Positions 1 to 12,700 of a stretch of DNA of 64,000 nucleotides are shown piece after piece (position 1 is the first letter of the stretch; every line of letters starts with the position of its first letter). Location: positions 4,588,001-4,652,000 of the forward strand of contig CP110630.1 in assembly GCA_026210745.1 (NCBI GenBank), read 5' to 3'. The notes beneath the pieces were generated by a model, which was not told where the DNA came from, ran no database searches, and saw only the letters and a program-made list of their open reading frames with translations. The position numbers were made by a program, and so were the translations under genes. The stretch comes from Exobasidium rhododendri (lineage: Eukaryota; Basidiomycota; Exobasidiomycetes; Exobasidiales; Exobasidiaceae).

Positions 1-3000
1 CATCTGCAGATCCTTGCGGCGATAGTTCGATTGAGCTTCGTCCCGTTCCTTGCGCATAGTATTCAGCGACATGCTCAGCTCATGAACTTTGGCTTCAAGC
101 GACTTCAGCATCTTCGCTTCTCCCGCGTTGCCACCGTTGCTCAGCAAGCCTGGCGTGACATTCGAAGCAGGCGTCAAGATGCCCCTTCCTGTCGTCCCTC
201 TGGCCTCTACGGATATTCGATGATTCTCACGACTCAGGTCTTCGTTCTCACTGACCAGTCTAGCCTTGCTCTTTTCCAACGTCTTGGTGTAGTGCGCCAA
301 CTCTTGCAGCTTGCTTTGCGCATCTTGCAGTTGCCGATCGGTGTACTTTTTCGCTTCTTCCAGCACATGAACATGCTCTACGATCGTCTTGTTTGTCATC
401 GATTGAGTCTTCCTCAGTTCAGCTTGAGTGAGCCCCAACTCCTCCTTTAGCTGGTTCATCTCCTTTTCTCGTACATTCATCTGCTGTCTCAGCGTCTGCA
501 ATTGACTTTCCTGCTGTCTCGCCGCACTCTCTACCAACTCTCTTCGCTTGGATTCCGCTAGCAACTCTGTGTTGGTCTGGTCAGCTTTCAGCTTCCATGA
601 GGACTGACTCCGTTCCAGTTCTAGTAAAGCGTCTTCTAGATCCTGATACTTTTGATTCGAGGTCGTCAGCTGCTGTTCGACGACGTCCTTTGCTTGACGC
701 GCTTCCTGGACCGAGGTTTCATGCGAGCTAATTTGCTCCCTCACCATCTCCAGCTCCCCTTCTATCGTCCTCTTTGCCTTCTCCATTGCGCTCAGGCTCG
801 CCTGTACCTCCAGCAGTCGCTTCCCTGTTCCTTCACTTGCACTCTTGAGCTCGTCTTGTGTCTTCTTCAACGCTTCATTCTCCTTCCTTGCAGTCTCCAC
901 CGCCGATCTCAACGAGTTGACTTCCTCGAGTGAAGCACGCTTGAATTGCGACAATTCAGACTGGATGCGCTGCAAGTCTTGTCGCAACAGAGCAACTTCC
1001 TCCTCCTTCATACGTTGCAGCTCTTTCTGTTTACTGTCTTCCGAGCTCTTTGCCTGCATGACCCTCCTCGTCTCGTCCAATTCCTTTTGGACTTGAATGT
1101 GCAATTGACTCGATTGATCTTGCTCTGACTTCGCCACCTTCAAGTCACCCAGGAGTGTCTCCATCTTAACAGAAGCTTCACTGATCTGCCTAGACAGGAC
1201 GTCCCTTTCTGTCTGTAGTTTGGACCCTCTTGCTACCGCTGCCTCGATCTCTACCTCTCTGCTACGAAGCTTCCCTTCGTACTCGCCACTAATACGGGAC
1301 AGCTCGGACAGTCGTTGACTTGATTGGCGATTCTGTTCCTCCATCCTGACTACTTTGCTCTGCTCTATTTCTCGACCACGTCTTTCACTCTCCAATCGAG
1401 CTTCCAACTCCACCACTGCCTCCTTCATTCTCCTGCTGCCACGTTCCAAGTCTTGCTCCTTTGCTTGAAGCAGTCGTTCTAATTCCGCCTTTTCACTCAG
1501 CAGAGCCCTGCTCGCCACTCGAGACATTTCTGCCTCTTGGTTTTGCATCTCCACCTTGGTCAACAGCCGAGTCTCGCTCTCTTTCCAGGCATTCTGTTCA
1601 CCTTCCAGACGAATCAGATGCTCTGCTGCTGCATCAAAAGCGACCTTGAGCTCATTTCGACTTTGTTCCATCACTTTCTGACTGGCCATCAGCCTTTCCA
1701 TTTGACTGTCCAGTTGGTCTACATCGGCTTGCATGGCGATCAGATCTTCCTCCAACGCCGCTTCTCTCTCTTTCGACCTGGCAAGCAGCTGATCCTTGTC
1801 CACCGAAAGCGCCCTCTCGCTCTCCAGCGCACTCTCGACGCGCTTCTTTTCCGTTTCCAGTGAAAACTTCAGCGCTTCCAAGGCTTCCTTTTCCTTCAAG
1901 TCTCGGTCTGCTCTTTCGGTGATAAAGGCCAGCTCGACTTCTTTCCTCTTCAGCTCTTCGTCGTGTCGCGTTGCCTTCAGAAGAGGTCGAACCTTGCTGT
2001 ACATCTGCCACCAAGGCCACTCTCGTAATTGGACGTAGAGCCTTGCATTCCTTTGAATTGTTCGCACAGCCGCCGCTCGATTCAAGATCTTCTTCATCTG
2101 CCTTCGAGCAGTGTACATGCGAAGAGCTGCTTGGAACCTTGCAAAGATATCATGCAAGTGTCGATCTCGTCTCTCTTCCATCTCCGCCAAGACGCCCGCT
2201 TTGAAAAATACTTTGGTCAGGCCGACTTTGAACGAGGTCTTTTCTAGTTCCAGCGCTTCCACCATCTTCTGACATGCCTTGCGCCCATCCATGTAGCCTT
2301 TCGGAATGATGCCCGGCGTCAAGACTTCATATCGATTTCGAAAGTCGGTAAAGAGCAGTCTGTTTGGGTACCCCAAGCGTGCAATCCGAATTCCTTCCAA
2401 CACACCGTTGCACCGAAGCTGCTCCAACACCAACGGAACGTCCATCTTGCCCGGCTTCTTTTCTGAATTAGGTACGATACATCGAACGAAATGAGGCTGC
2501 GTTGAACCTAGTTGGGACATTAGCGAGTTCAATTGCTCCTTGTGTCTCTGTGCTACAGTGCGGAAAGCGCCTCGCTTCGTTCTGCGTTTCGGTGGTGCAT
2601 TTGTTGGCTGACCCGGCTGGATGAGGGTGGCCATGTCATCGTCCGCACTGGCATACTCTGCAAAGAGGGAAGCAATGAATCGATCACTAGACTCAGACAT
2701 GACTCGAGTCAGATTGTCGTTCAGCGGGTCCTTGTTCTTCTCCAGCCATCCGTCGGTACGATACTCGACGTTGCCTGCATAATGCTTGATGGTAAACCCT
2801 TGCGCGAAACGTACTGCTATAAACTTGGTCGAGCCATGAGCGACACCCTTTTCCATGGCAAGGGCATGTCCGATGGCATCTTTCGCTGTTCCGTCCTTGT
2901 TGATCGACCACGTCCTGTTCAACTTTTCTGTGAACGTGGCATCCGTCGCTTTCGGCATGATGCATTCCTCGTCCAGACAGGAAAGAACTCCAATCGGACT

Positions 3001-4844
3001 TGTCGATTCAATCAGATCGATCGTAGGCTGTAGATCGAGTCCAAAGTTGACAAAGTCCCAATCAATGTTCTCCCTCGTATACTCTTCTTGTTCGAGGACA
3101 AACATGTGATGATTGAAGAATTGCTGCAACTTTTCGTTAGTGTAGTTGATGCACAGTTGCTCAAATGAATTCGTCTCGAAGATCTCAAAGCCAGCGATGT
3201 CCAAGACTCCAATGAAGGTGCTCTTGCTCGTAGGTCTATCCAGCGCCTTGTTAATACGATCGACGATACTGGAGAAGGTCTTTTCGTAGAGCGTTTTGCA
3301 GAGTGCGCCCATCTCCTCGATGACTTGTCGCCTTGTTCTTGATTGCGTCACCCATTCCCTGCCTGCTTTCACCTTTGGCCTTAGAAGCGCTCTAGTCAAT
3401 TCTTGCTCAGGCAAGCCCAGGACATGACATACTTTTTCCACCTGGGCAGTATTGGTGATGCGGGCCTGCTCTGATCGATCGTCGGCCAACTGTATATTGC
3501 CGACTTGCAAGATGGCAGCCACGACTCGAAATAGGTTCTGCTGTTCGTCTGGTGTGAAGCCGACGATCGCTAATGCCTCCAACAGCGCCTTCCATTCTAA
3601 TACGTCGTCCACCCCTTCGACATGCTTTCTCGTGTTCTTGAGATAGTCGTAGTCTTCCGGTAAGCTGGTAAGGAGGAGCTTGGACTTGAGCTTCTCATCG
3701 CCTCCTCGAAGTAGCTGGTAAAAGATGTGGAAAGACCGTTCCTTTTCACTTCTGCTCGTCACTCGACTCTTTTCCAACAGGTACCAGTCAATGTTCGCTC
3801 CTGCAATCGCCCCTCCTGATGTGAACTCGATGCGAACAAATTTACCAAACCGACTAGAATTGTTGTTTCGAATCGTCTGAGCGTTACCAAAGGCCTCCAA
3901 GATGGGGTTCGCTTGAAGGATCTGCCTTTCCAGCAAGCCTAGCCTCTTTGTTGCCATGCCTTCCATCCCTCTGAGATGATCCATGATGTGACGACTGGAG
4001 CTGACAGATCTAGACATTGTCCCTGATGGCGAAGATCCTACTGCTTGAGATGAGCCAGCTGCAGGGTCAATGGCAATCGCAGCTAGGTATTGTATGACTT
4101 TCTTTGTGTTCTCCGTCTTTCCTGCTCCAGACTCTCCTGTAATGAGAAGACTCTGATTCTCCCTCCCTTCCAGCATGTTCCGCATCGCTCCATCAGCTAG
4201 AGCATAAATGTGTGGTGCATTCTCCTCCCTCCTTCGTCCCTTGTAAGAAGCAATAATCGCATCAGTGTACAAGGGTAGTGCATGGTACGGATTGACGGCC
4301 ACCAAGAACAGTCCTGAGTATGTCTGTGGAGGATTGACAGTGTCAGTAGCTTATTGCGTTCCCAGACCGATCACGCCCTTTCTTCACCCACGTATATGAG
4401 ACCGCTAAAGTACCGCTGCCGAAGGTCGTGCACCACACTTGCTTCATTGAGAAAGGTCAAATTGGCAATATCTTCCGCCTTGTCAAACTTGGGCGGATTC
4501 ATCTTGCTCAAGTCGTCGGTGGGTACATTGCGAATCTTGTTGCAGTCGGCGACCGATTTCCGGCGTCAGTCTGCAGCTCTTGCCTTGGTGGACGACACGC
4601 TGTATGCATCACTCACCTGTCCGTCGGTCAAGCTGCACACGCTGATCTCCCCTTCATCTTCCTCCTTGACTACCCAAGCAGAGAGATATCCAGCCTCTTT
4701 GTCAGGTATCCATACATACTTTTTGGCTGCAAATTCGGCTGCTAAGGCTGCATCACCGGCTGCTCCTCCTGGTGGAGCTACACCTATCCTTGATGGTCCT
4801 GAATCATCTTTATCTGCCGTGCGTGTGCGAAAGATCGAACCCAT
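1..4844 (-). CDS. MYO2: Class II (conventional) myosin heavy chain, 3' part beyond left edge
   Basis: Actin motor of conventional myosin, expected in the cytokinetic ring. Exons read as 4844-4617, 4535-4392 and 4323 to the left edge; the first acceptor (after CAACAAG at 4536) is the least certain. About 1565 residues are visible. In order: SH3-like N-terminal fold (KKYVWIPD), the class II signature [15 protein letters not shown]-loop GESGAGKT near residue 187, switch-2-like DIAGFEIFE, the FVRCIVPN segment, one clear IQ motif near residue 870 ([10 protein letters not shown]) followed by LREWPWW, then unbroken heptad coiled coil. The rod marks it as class II rather than class I or V. The ATG at 4844 is preferred; an in-frame codon at 4946 would add 34 residues lacking family resemblance. 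It is divergently transcribed from the LENG1-FAN1 gene. The symbol is by class only; naming differs between fungi. Confidence 0.93.
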
Positions 4845-5320
4845 ACTGATCGTCTTGTGAAGCTGTGGATGCAATCGACGTATAGTCTGGCCCCCAGATC
4901 GTGGCGAGGGTTCAAGAAGCAGGACCCGGCTCGACTGCCCTTGCACGATAATGGATCAAGTTTTGGCTGCAAGTGTGCGTACATAGAATGGCTCGGACCT
5001 TAGAAAGCCCCTTTCCTTCTTTGAATAAACAACAATAATTTACCTCTCCTTTCGCCCGAGGCACAGGACCAGTGTGCAAGACGCGACAGGGGTATACGGC
5101 AGCAAGCTCAACTCATCTTCCTCCTTGCGCGTTGACATCACGCGCTGATCATAGCAAAGTAACACACGCTCTCACAGATTTTCTGTCCTTAGCGGGGAAG
5201 AGAAAGAGGGCGGGCGAAAAGATCTAATCGAAGAAGTGTGCCTTTCATGATTGGCCCAATTTGTTTTTGGTGAGCTTGTATCTTTCTCACTCACTCACTC
5301 GTGCGTCCTGCTCTCCTGGC
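4845..5320. promoter_or_regulatory. Divergent intergenic region, myosin / LENG1-FAN1
   Basis: The 476-bp gap between two divergent start codons must hold both promoters. I see no convincing TATA box or other element. A short CTCACT-type repeat lies just before the right-hand start codon. Confidence 0.5.
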
Positions 5321-8300
5321 ATGCCTTTGCATCTTCAGCAGCACAAGTCCTATCATCCTTACAGTAGGGATAACATTGACAGAGTACGACGAGATGAAGA
5401 AGTGGCCCGATTGGCAGAGGAAGGCAAAGAGCAGCAATCACTCCTGGCTGAGTCAGAAGCTCGTCTAGAACTACTTAAAAGCAAGAGGCACAAACACAAG
5501 GGAGAGGATGGCGATCGACTTAGAGCTGCAGAAAAGGAATTGGACGGGAAGAAGGGTGCTCTGGATACATACGATCAGAGGCAGAGGGAGAAAATCGGAT
5601 TAGATGCTCGACCCGGCCAAGAAGAAGGCAGTGATTCTCATCTAGACAAGAGCGGACACATCAATTTTTGGGCCAACCAGGAAGGAGTGCGAAAGAGGCA
5701 AAGGAGCGAAGGGAAGGATGTGGTCTCTGGGAAAAGGCGTGGTAATAGTGATTACGAAGCAGAAAAGAATGCAGAAAAGCAAAAGTGGGAAGAGCAGAAC
5801 ACAATGTTCTTGGGAAAGCCAGCTAAAGAATTGCACCCTTGGTATCAGAATGAAGATTTGCAGAGCGGTGAAGAGCAAAAGAAGTCGCATGAACAGAAGT
5901 TGGAAGCAGCGTGAGTGTTCGCTCATCGTAGCACTATAATCATATTTTATTGCTCAGCTAATGTTAGATTCTTGCACAGATACAAGGACTCGATGATCAA
6001 GAGAAGTCATGACCCCTTGAAAGCCATGCCGAGCCTTAGCGCTCACCAAGAGGAAGATGTTTACAGAGACAAAACATCTTCATCAAGCAGGAGAGATGAC
6101 TTGCGTTCCAAGGCCGAGGATCGAGAAAGGACTGAGCGCGCGAGGACAGAGGCGCTACTCGCATCGCGGAAAGCTGCTGCAAGTGGGTTCAAGATCGAAG
6201 AAACACCCACACCTGCTCGAGATGGATATCATGATCAGTTCTATAGGGAAGACGTCAGGGCTGCAAGGGGCTGGAGGCAGGACGATGCAAGGTCAGAGCA
6301 GGATTTTCAAGATGGCCCGGATCTAGACCATCCGGGCGATCCTACGAAGAAAGGAAAGACAGAAACTGGCGAGGGGATGGGAGAGCATCCAACCACTATA
6401 AAGATGGAAAGGACAGGAGACGAGATTTCCGGTAAGCTTGCTGCACCTCTTCGTCCGCTCGATGGAAATGCGCAGATGAAGCGAGATGACAGCAATTCCA
6501 GCATCAGCACAGAGAGTTCTGTGGGTACTGATGATGGTAAGAGACGGCCTCGAGAGTCCATGTACCCGGCCATCTTTGGAGAAATGATCACCACTGTACT
6601 TGAGAAGGAGAGCTATCTCTTTACAGAGCGAGAAAGGACCCTTCTCAACTCTTTCTTTCAGATGGATTACGAAGCTCGTCATCTTCTCGCTCGGTTGATA
6701 CAACGACGCAGTAATTGGCATAGAGTCGACAAGCTAAAATATGATTTTGATGTCAAAGACAAGGTCGTAGCAGTGTCAAACTTGTGTAGACCGGTGGAAA
6801 GCACTGCCAATCTTACCGAAGAGGAGAACGATGAAGTAGACACGCCTACCCGATTCTGCCTCAGTGAGCATGACATGGACGGGGGAGACGAAGAAGCGTT
6901 GGGTCTGCTCAGTCTAGAGGAGTTGAAAGTGTTAGCCAAGAAGATGAATCGGCTGAAGGGATCGACGACGACGACCAAGGCATCCATCATTGCCTCTCTA
7001 CGCACCACAAAGTCGCAAGGTACTTTGCACGGCTTTGCTGCGTCTGTCAAAAAGTCCGACAATCAAAGCAACCTCGCTTTTCCCATCAAATCGCAATCTG
7101 CTGTGCTTGAACAGCAAATGAGGGAGATCATCGGTGGTTGCGTTCGAGTATGCCCTCGAGCGCAAAATCTGATCAATCGGGTGGCTCTAGTGTACTATCG
7201 TGGTGCGGAGCTGGGTGGCTCTGCTCTTACCACAGCCGTCCTGTCTCGAAGTAGGAAGCGGCAGTACCCAATGTATACTTGGCAACGCAGTCCGGGTCTC
7301 TTCGCCTCACGCAAACACCTGATAGCCATGGAGCAGGCACTCAGTCTAGAGGTGAAGATGGACGAGCTGATCGAGTGGGACGGTAGCAAGGAGGCGCTCT
7401 TTAAAGCCATGAAGATATTTGAAAGTATCTACGACGAGTGGAAAGACGCTGTTAAGGAAGGTCAAAGTTTGGCGGAGGGAGTTGGTGCAACAATAGATCG
7501 TCTCACCTACCATCGAATGCGCTTTCACCCTGGATGGCCTTTGACCAGAATCGTGTACAAAGGAGTGTCAGTCCTGGCTCGCTTTCACCAACACAAACGA
7601 GAAGCAGAAGTACTGAAGAGCCTGCTTGATCAGAGAATATTTCGAAGGGGCAGGCGAGGCGATTGGTATGATCGTCTGGCTCTTATTACTGCACAGTATC
7701 CTGACTCGACAAAGGTCAATGAGATTCGAAGAGCAAAGCGAGAAGCGTTGTCTATCTCCGTCGAAGGAATTCAAGATCCAGACACGCATCTCATCTATCA
7801 TGACACACTTCAACGTCGGATCACCCGACTAGAGAGCCAGTTAAAATTGCCTTTTGCCGAAAAGCACGACTTCTCTTATGCGAAACTGAAGAAGTGTGAA
7901 GAGCGAATCTTTAACGGGATTCGCCTGGACAGGATGGTCAACACCAAGAGTGGACTCTTTGGGACCACGTTTGTGGACTCAATTGATGCAAAAGCTCGGC
8001 CAAAGACAGGAAGGAAATCATCCGATTCATCGAATAGCAGCAATTCCTCCTCCTCTTCTTCTGACAAGATTACTTCAGGCTTTCAAATCCGTAAACGATT
8101 GCACAAGATTGTCAAGGTGGAGAAAGTCAAGCCCTCGATTCCGAGCGTAGTAAAGGGTGTCGAGGATAACGTTGACGAGACGATGGATACTAGTGGGGAA
8201 GTGGAGATGCAGACGGACTCTCGTCAGGTGAAGAGGGATATGCACAGTGTTTGGCGCGGTTTGGATAACGAACCGTGTCGAGTGGAAATGCTCGTCTTGC

Positions 8301-8869
8301 AGCATTACGAGATGGAAGGTTACAAAGGGTACCACTGTGAAGGTGGCATCCTTACCATGCTTTTTGCTCTTCTCATGTGGGATGTCCTGTTCATGCCGCT
8401 AGCGGGAGTGTTTGAGACACCTTATCAAAGGCATCCACTCGATTTGAGTGAAGATTCATTTGCCATTGTTCGAGGTCCTATGATTCGACAGCGACTCAGC
8501 GACATCGAAGAGTTGGGTGGACTGGACTACATCAAAGAGGCCGACGAGCGAGAACGCCAGAGAAGGACCTGGGCGGTAGGATGTAAGTGGGATCGGTACC
8601 CACAGGAGGATTTGCTGGAGATAGCAGAATGTATGGGAGGAAGGGCATTGGCACTGATCTGCCAGATGCTGTCGGAAGAGTGGGAAAAGATCAACGCTGG
8701 TCTACCAGATCTTTGTGTCTGGAGGTATGGGGATAGGAAGGTGAAGTTCTGTGAAGTGAAGGGACCTGGTGATCGACTGAGCGAGAAACAAAAGCTATGG
8801 ATCGACATTCTTCTCCGAGCTGGTCTTGATGTAGAAGTAAGCTTGGTGGTGGAAGAAGCCAAGAAGTGA
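5321..8869 (+). CDS. FAN1: LENG1/Cir_N protein fused to FAN1 nuclease
   Basis: Two exons, 5321-5910 and 5980-8869 (intron GTGAGT...GCACAG, 69 nt, phase 2), give 1159 residues. Residues 1-55 are a Cir_N domain of the LENG1 family (MPLHL start, NIDRVRRDEE); charged LENG1-like sequence, including HINFW and DPLKAM, runs to about residue 290. From about residue 389 the frame is FAN1: the helical entry after ESMYPAIFGEM, a SAP-like stretch near 508, and a C-terminal VRR-NUC domain (about 1060-1155) with the PD-(D/E)XK residues visible as GLPDL and CEVKG. FAN1 is a structure-specific 5' flap and crosslink-repair nuclease; no UBZ finger is seen. LENG1 proteins are little studied; the related CIR N-terminus occurs in co-repressor and splicing-linked proteins. 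The intron falls inside the LENG1 part, so no stop separates the two halves. A possible in-frame 60-nt intron (6432-6491) would not alter this. Separate translation of FAN1 from an internal ATG cannot be excluded. Confidence 0.85.
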
Positions 8870-9246
8870 AGAGGTGGAGAGGTGAATACTTAAGGAAGCA
8901 GGATTTTTTTGTAGTAATTTCGTCATTAGCAGCAGCAACACATGTATTTTAGTCATCTTCCCTGTTACAATGCGTAGTAATGCAGCATGTGCAGCCAAAA
9001 GTGTTTGCCTATGAGAGAGTGGTAAGGCCAAGGTCGGCTTTGACGCTCGGCCTGATCTGAGCGTTCATTCGCAGTGACCACTAGTACAGTGTGCTTGGAC
9101 TGATTCCTCTAAGATTCTTCTTGCAAGAGATTATTAAGTAGGGCAGGCAATCTTAATTAGGGCCTCCACGCTCAGAAACGCGCCGTGAACCTTTTGACGC
9201 GTTGAGGAAAAGTGTTATAAATGCCATGGCTGTCTGATTGGTAGTA
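8870..9246. other. Intergenic, nothing recognised
   Basis: This stretch of 377 bases after the FAN1 stop should hold its 3' UTR. I see no open gene, RNA or repeat before the left end of the MITE-like element. Confidence 0.5.
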
Positions 9247-9625
9247 CAGTAGAACTTCCCATATCTTATACGCGCGGGACCGAGCGATTTCTATCAGTTA
9301 TGGGGATTATAGAATATGGGAATTCAATTTGACAGGAAGCAAATCGTTCCAAGACCAGGTTTTAGAATTGTGATTACTGAAAAAGGGAGTAAGATAAGCC
9401 GGAATACAAGAATTGCGCATTACAACTTAGAAATTCAATATAAAATACTTCCACGTGTAAGTCCTCATATCTTATAATCACTAGTAGGATTATTTCAGAT
9501 CTCATAAGTTAAAAGAAATGGGGATTTTCCTTTAAAACACTAGGTCCCGATTCTGTACGGCCAGATTTCAATAAGGTATGGGAATATATAGAATTTGAGG
9601 GTATAAGATTAGAGAAGTTCTACTG
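9247..9625. mobile_element. 379-bp MITE-like element with 25-bp inverted ends and TA target duplication
   Basis: The left end CAGTAGAACTTC at 9247 and the reverse complement of the right end (ending ...GTTCTACTG at 9625) match over 25 positions with 3 mismatches (22 of 25). TA dinucleotides flank both ends (9245-9246 and 9626-9627). The interior is AT-rich, has no reading frame of note, and repeats variants of the end motif (ATATCTTATA-like words, GGGACC in inverted orientation). A CAG...CTG terminus with a TA duplication fits Tc1/mariner or pogo-type non-autonomous elements; the superfamily is an inference. The element ends 138 bp before the BRH2 start codon. Confidence 0.8.
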
Positions 9626-9763
9626 TATATAGGAATACATACATGCCCTGCCAGACTTACACTGGTCAGCAGAGATTGTCAGGTAGTACAGCAAGGAAAC
9701 ACTGCTCTTTTCCTCCTTTGCGAGAGTCTCACGTAGCTACAGGGCTAGCCACACCAGCAGACA

Positions 9764-12700
9764 ATGGGCAAGGACGCCAATGCCGACTCTGCTGCACCGA
9801 GAAGAGAGCTGAGAGAGCGAACAAGTCTGCCGCCATACCGACCACGCCCAGCCTTGACTTCGAGTGATCGCGGAAAAGCAAACGCAGAGATACGACGACG
9901 GAGGGAGGTAGAAGCCAATATGGTCTTTACAGAGGCAAACGACCTACACATGATTGGAAGCAGTTGCGGCGTAGTCTTGTCTGGTGGTACGGCCTCTGAG
10001 GGAGATAACGACGAGATGGAGAATGGGACGCTGTTCCACAATCCGGGCGAAAAGTACTCGCAACAGAGTGACAGCGCCGAGAAATTGGGATCGAACGAGG
10101 GCGGATCAAGCTCGGTAGCGCAACGTGACATTTGCGGCAGTGAGGACATGCAAGACGAGCAAGACGTTACTTTGGAGTTAGGGGTGGCAGGCTTTTTGCT
10201 GCCGGAGCAGGACAAGCACAACACAACTTCCACAGTCCAACAGCCGTCAAAGGCAGAGTCGATGCGAGAAGCAGTCTTGATGACATCCACTCCCTGGACC
10301 AGGACTTCGCAGGGTGAAGATGGTAAGATTGAACCAGTTTTGGAACTTCATAAGGACAGGCTGGAGGGGCCAGATGAGAGCATTCAAGGCGGTGCTGGAC
10401 GCTCTGAACTCACGCTATCAGAGACAGCCGCAATAAAGTTGCCAGTAGCATCAGCATTTCCACTACCAAGCATTAACCGGACTCGAGACAACTACGACTT
10501 TGACTCGGATGATGAGTTCGACGTTGATGGTGATGACGATCTTTGTGCGCAATTGGCCTTGAAAGAGGTTTCGGACTCGAGGTCACGACGCAATACCTCG
10601 GCTATGCTTGCGGCAGAGGCACTTGCAAGAGTGAACGTCGACGAATCAAGCAAAGACCTGGATGGCTTCGAAGTGGTAGATATGAACAGGCAAAAGTATC
10701 CAGAGACTGATGGGTTCCGATGGGGCAATGACAAAGTGATACAGCTGGCAAAGGAGGCCATTCAAACCGGTCAAAAAATCGTGGCCAGAATCAAGAAAGA
10801 AACGGAAGCGATGGAGAATCCGTTGGATTTTGATCTCCATCCATCATCGCAAGGCGCTCCCGTACAAAGCGCTCAACAGTCGTCGTCATCATCACAGCCT
10901 GTACTGCGATCGGCTTTGGCTCCCATGTCTGCTTCGAGATTAAATCAGACAGTGACGCCGCGCTTGTCACCCGAAGTTCAAGGAGTCGCCTTGGGCAAGC
11001 GCAAGTTTTACGGGCATGCCGTAGAGATTAGCGATGCGATGCTGTCAACACCGGTTCGACCTGCTCCGTCCTTGCAGAACAATACTCCCGATCGAATGTC
11101 TAGTCAACCATCTTTTTCGCCGAGCATTCAGACCCCTCTACGAAGCAAAGGACCGCTTCGACTAGGCACTACACACCGCTCGACAACCTTTCAGGGTACT
11201 CCTTCCGGAATGAAGTCGTCGTCTGCTGTGACGTCAAAGCCAGTTCCTTTGAACACTCCGCGTACTCCTCGCCTCTCCTTGGGCATAACCCCGAGAAGAG
11301 CAACCTCTGGGTCTGTTCCTCGTTTCAAGACGCCATTTAAAGACCCAAATCGTTGCTTTCAACAGCTTAGTGACGGCAGTCAACGATCGTCTGAGCTCTC
11401 AAAGACCCCATACGGCTCTTCTCTGCAGGACCCTTTCTCGCCCTCTTCGACGAAGTCAGTACACTTGGTGACGCCTGCTCCCAAATCATCTCCGAAAGTC
11501 ATCTTCAATTTAGACAAGGGCGAAAATGAGCGCCAGACCTACCGGTCAATGGGCTTTGAGCCAGAGGGTACGAGCGACCGTCAGATTCGCAGTCAGCTAA
11601 ACAAGGAAGAGTACGACTCCATCACGCAGATCTTAAACGAACCCAAGAAGGCAAGACGCTACGCCTTCGAATTGGGAGGAGGATACTTTGGGGTATCTAG
11701 CGCACATGGGATGCTCTTGGCAGAATCGACGACAAGCGGTGGCGACATTCCTCGCTCATGGGTGGAGAACCACTGGATCTTCATCTTGTGGAAATTGGCT
11801 GCATACACGAGACATGTCCTCGACTATCGCTTTTGGCACTGGGATGAAGTTTGTCGACAGCTCAAGTACCGATTCGAGAGGGAAGTCAATCGCACGCACT
11901 GCTCCGCTATAAAGAGAATACTACGACAAGACAGGCCTTCGACGAGCTCGATGGTGTTGTGCGTCTTTGAGATCGAAGATTCCAAGACGTTTATAGGAGA
12001 CGAAGGCGAGGAAGTCGAAGGCCAAGCTCTTATTCTTACGGATGGTTGGTACAAGATCAGAGCATCTATCGATACAGTTCTTGCCTCAGCCATCGAGCGA
12101 GGGAGAGATATCTTTGTTGGTGGACCCTGTATCAAAGTAGGAACAAAGTTGGCCATTCAGGGTGCTCAATTGGACTCGGATACAAGCATGAGAGACCCGG
12201 TAAAGGCGTTTGATCTGGTGACTTTGGCACTGGGAGGAAACTCGGCCAAGCTAGCTAAATGGGACGCAAGACTGGGATTCGTAAAGGAGCCGTTCATTTC
12301 AACGGTACGATCGTTGAGTGCTTTGGGCGGGAATGTGCCCCTGATGGACATTGTCATAGCACGCATCTATCCTCTTGCCTTTACTGGAAGCGATGTGTGT
12401 CCAGGCTATAAGTCCGAAGCAGGACAATATCCCGAGTGGGGAGCAGAGGAAGAGCAGACTCGTAGAGCGCAATGGCAGACTTATCAGGAAGAAGTGCGTC
12501 AAGAGGTTCAAGGAGAAGCTCAGGCTAGGTTGAAGCCATTGCAGCACATTTTAGAACAGCTGGAGCAAGCCTTGGAAGGATTCGATGGGAGCTATGATGA
12601 AGGTGAGTGAGCTAAAAGTGATGACAACATCGCCCTTGCAATGTAAATCTGACCCTCGTATGACTGTTCGCAAAAAGGCTTCCGAGAAGAGTCGTGTGAA

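Noticed and set aside
1652-2020. 122-codon charged frame overlapping the myosin neck
   Set aside because: It is an out-of-frame shadow of the myosin coiled coil on the same strand.
6432-6491. Possible 60-nt intron (GTAAGC...GACAG) between the LENG1 and FAN1 parts
   Set aside because: It is not needed to keep the frame open and there is no family evidence that the residues are absent; it is noted only as an alternative.
9643-9867. Short open frame beginning near the right end of the MITE
   Set aside because: It overlaps the BRH2 start in another frame, with no transposase-like or other family motif.
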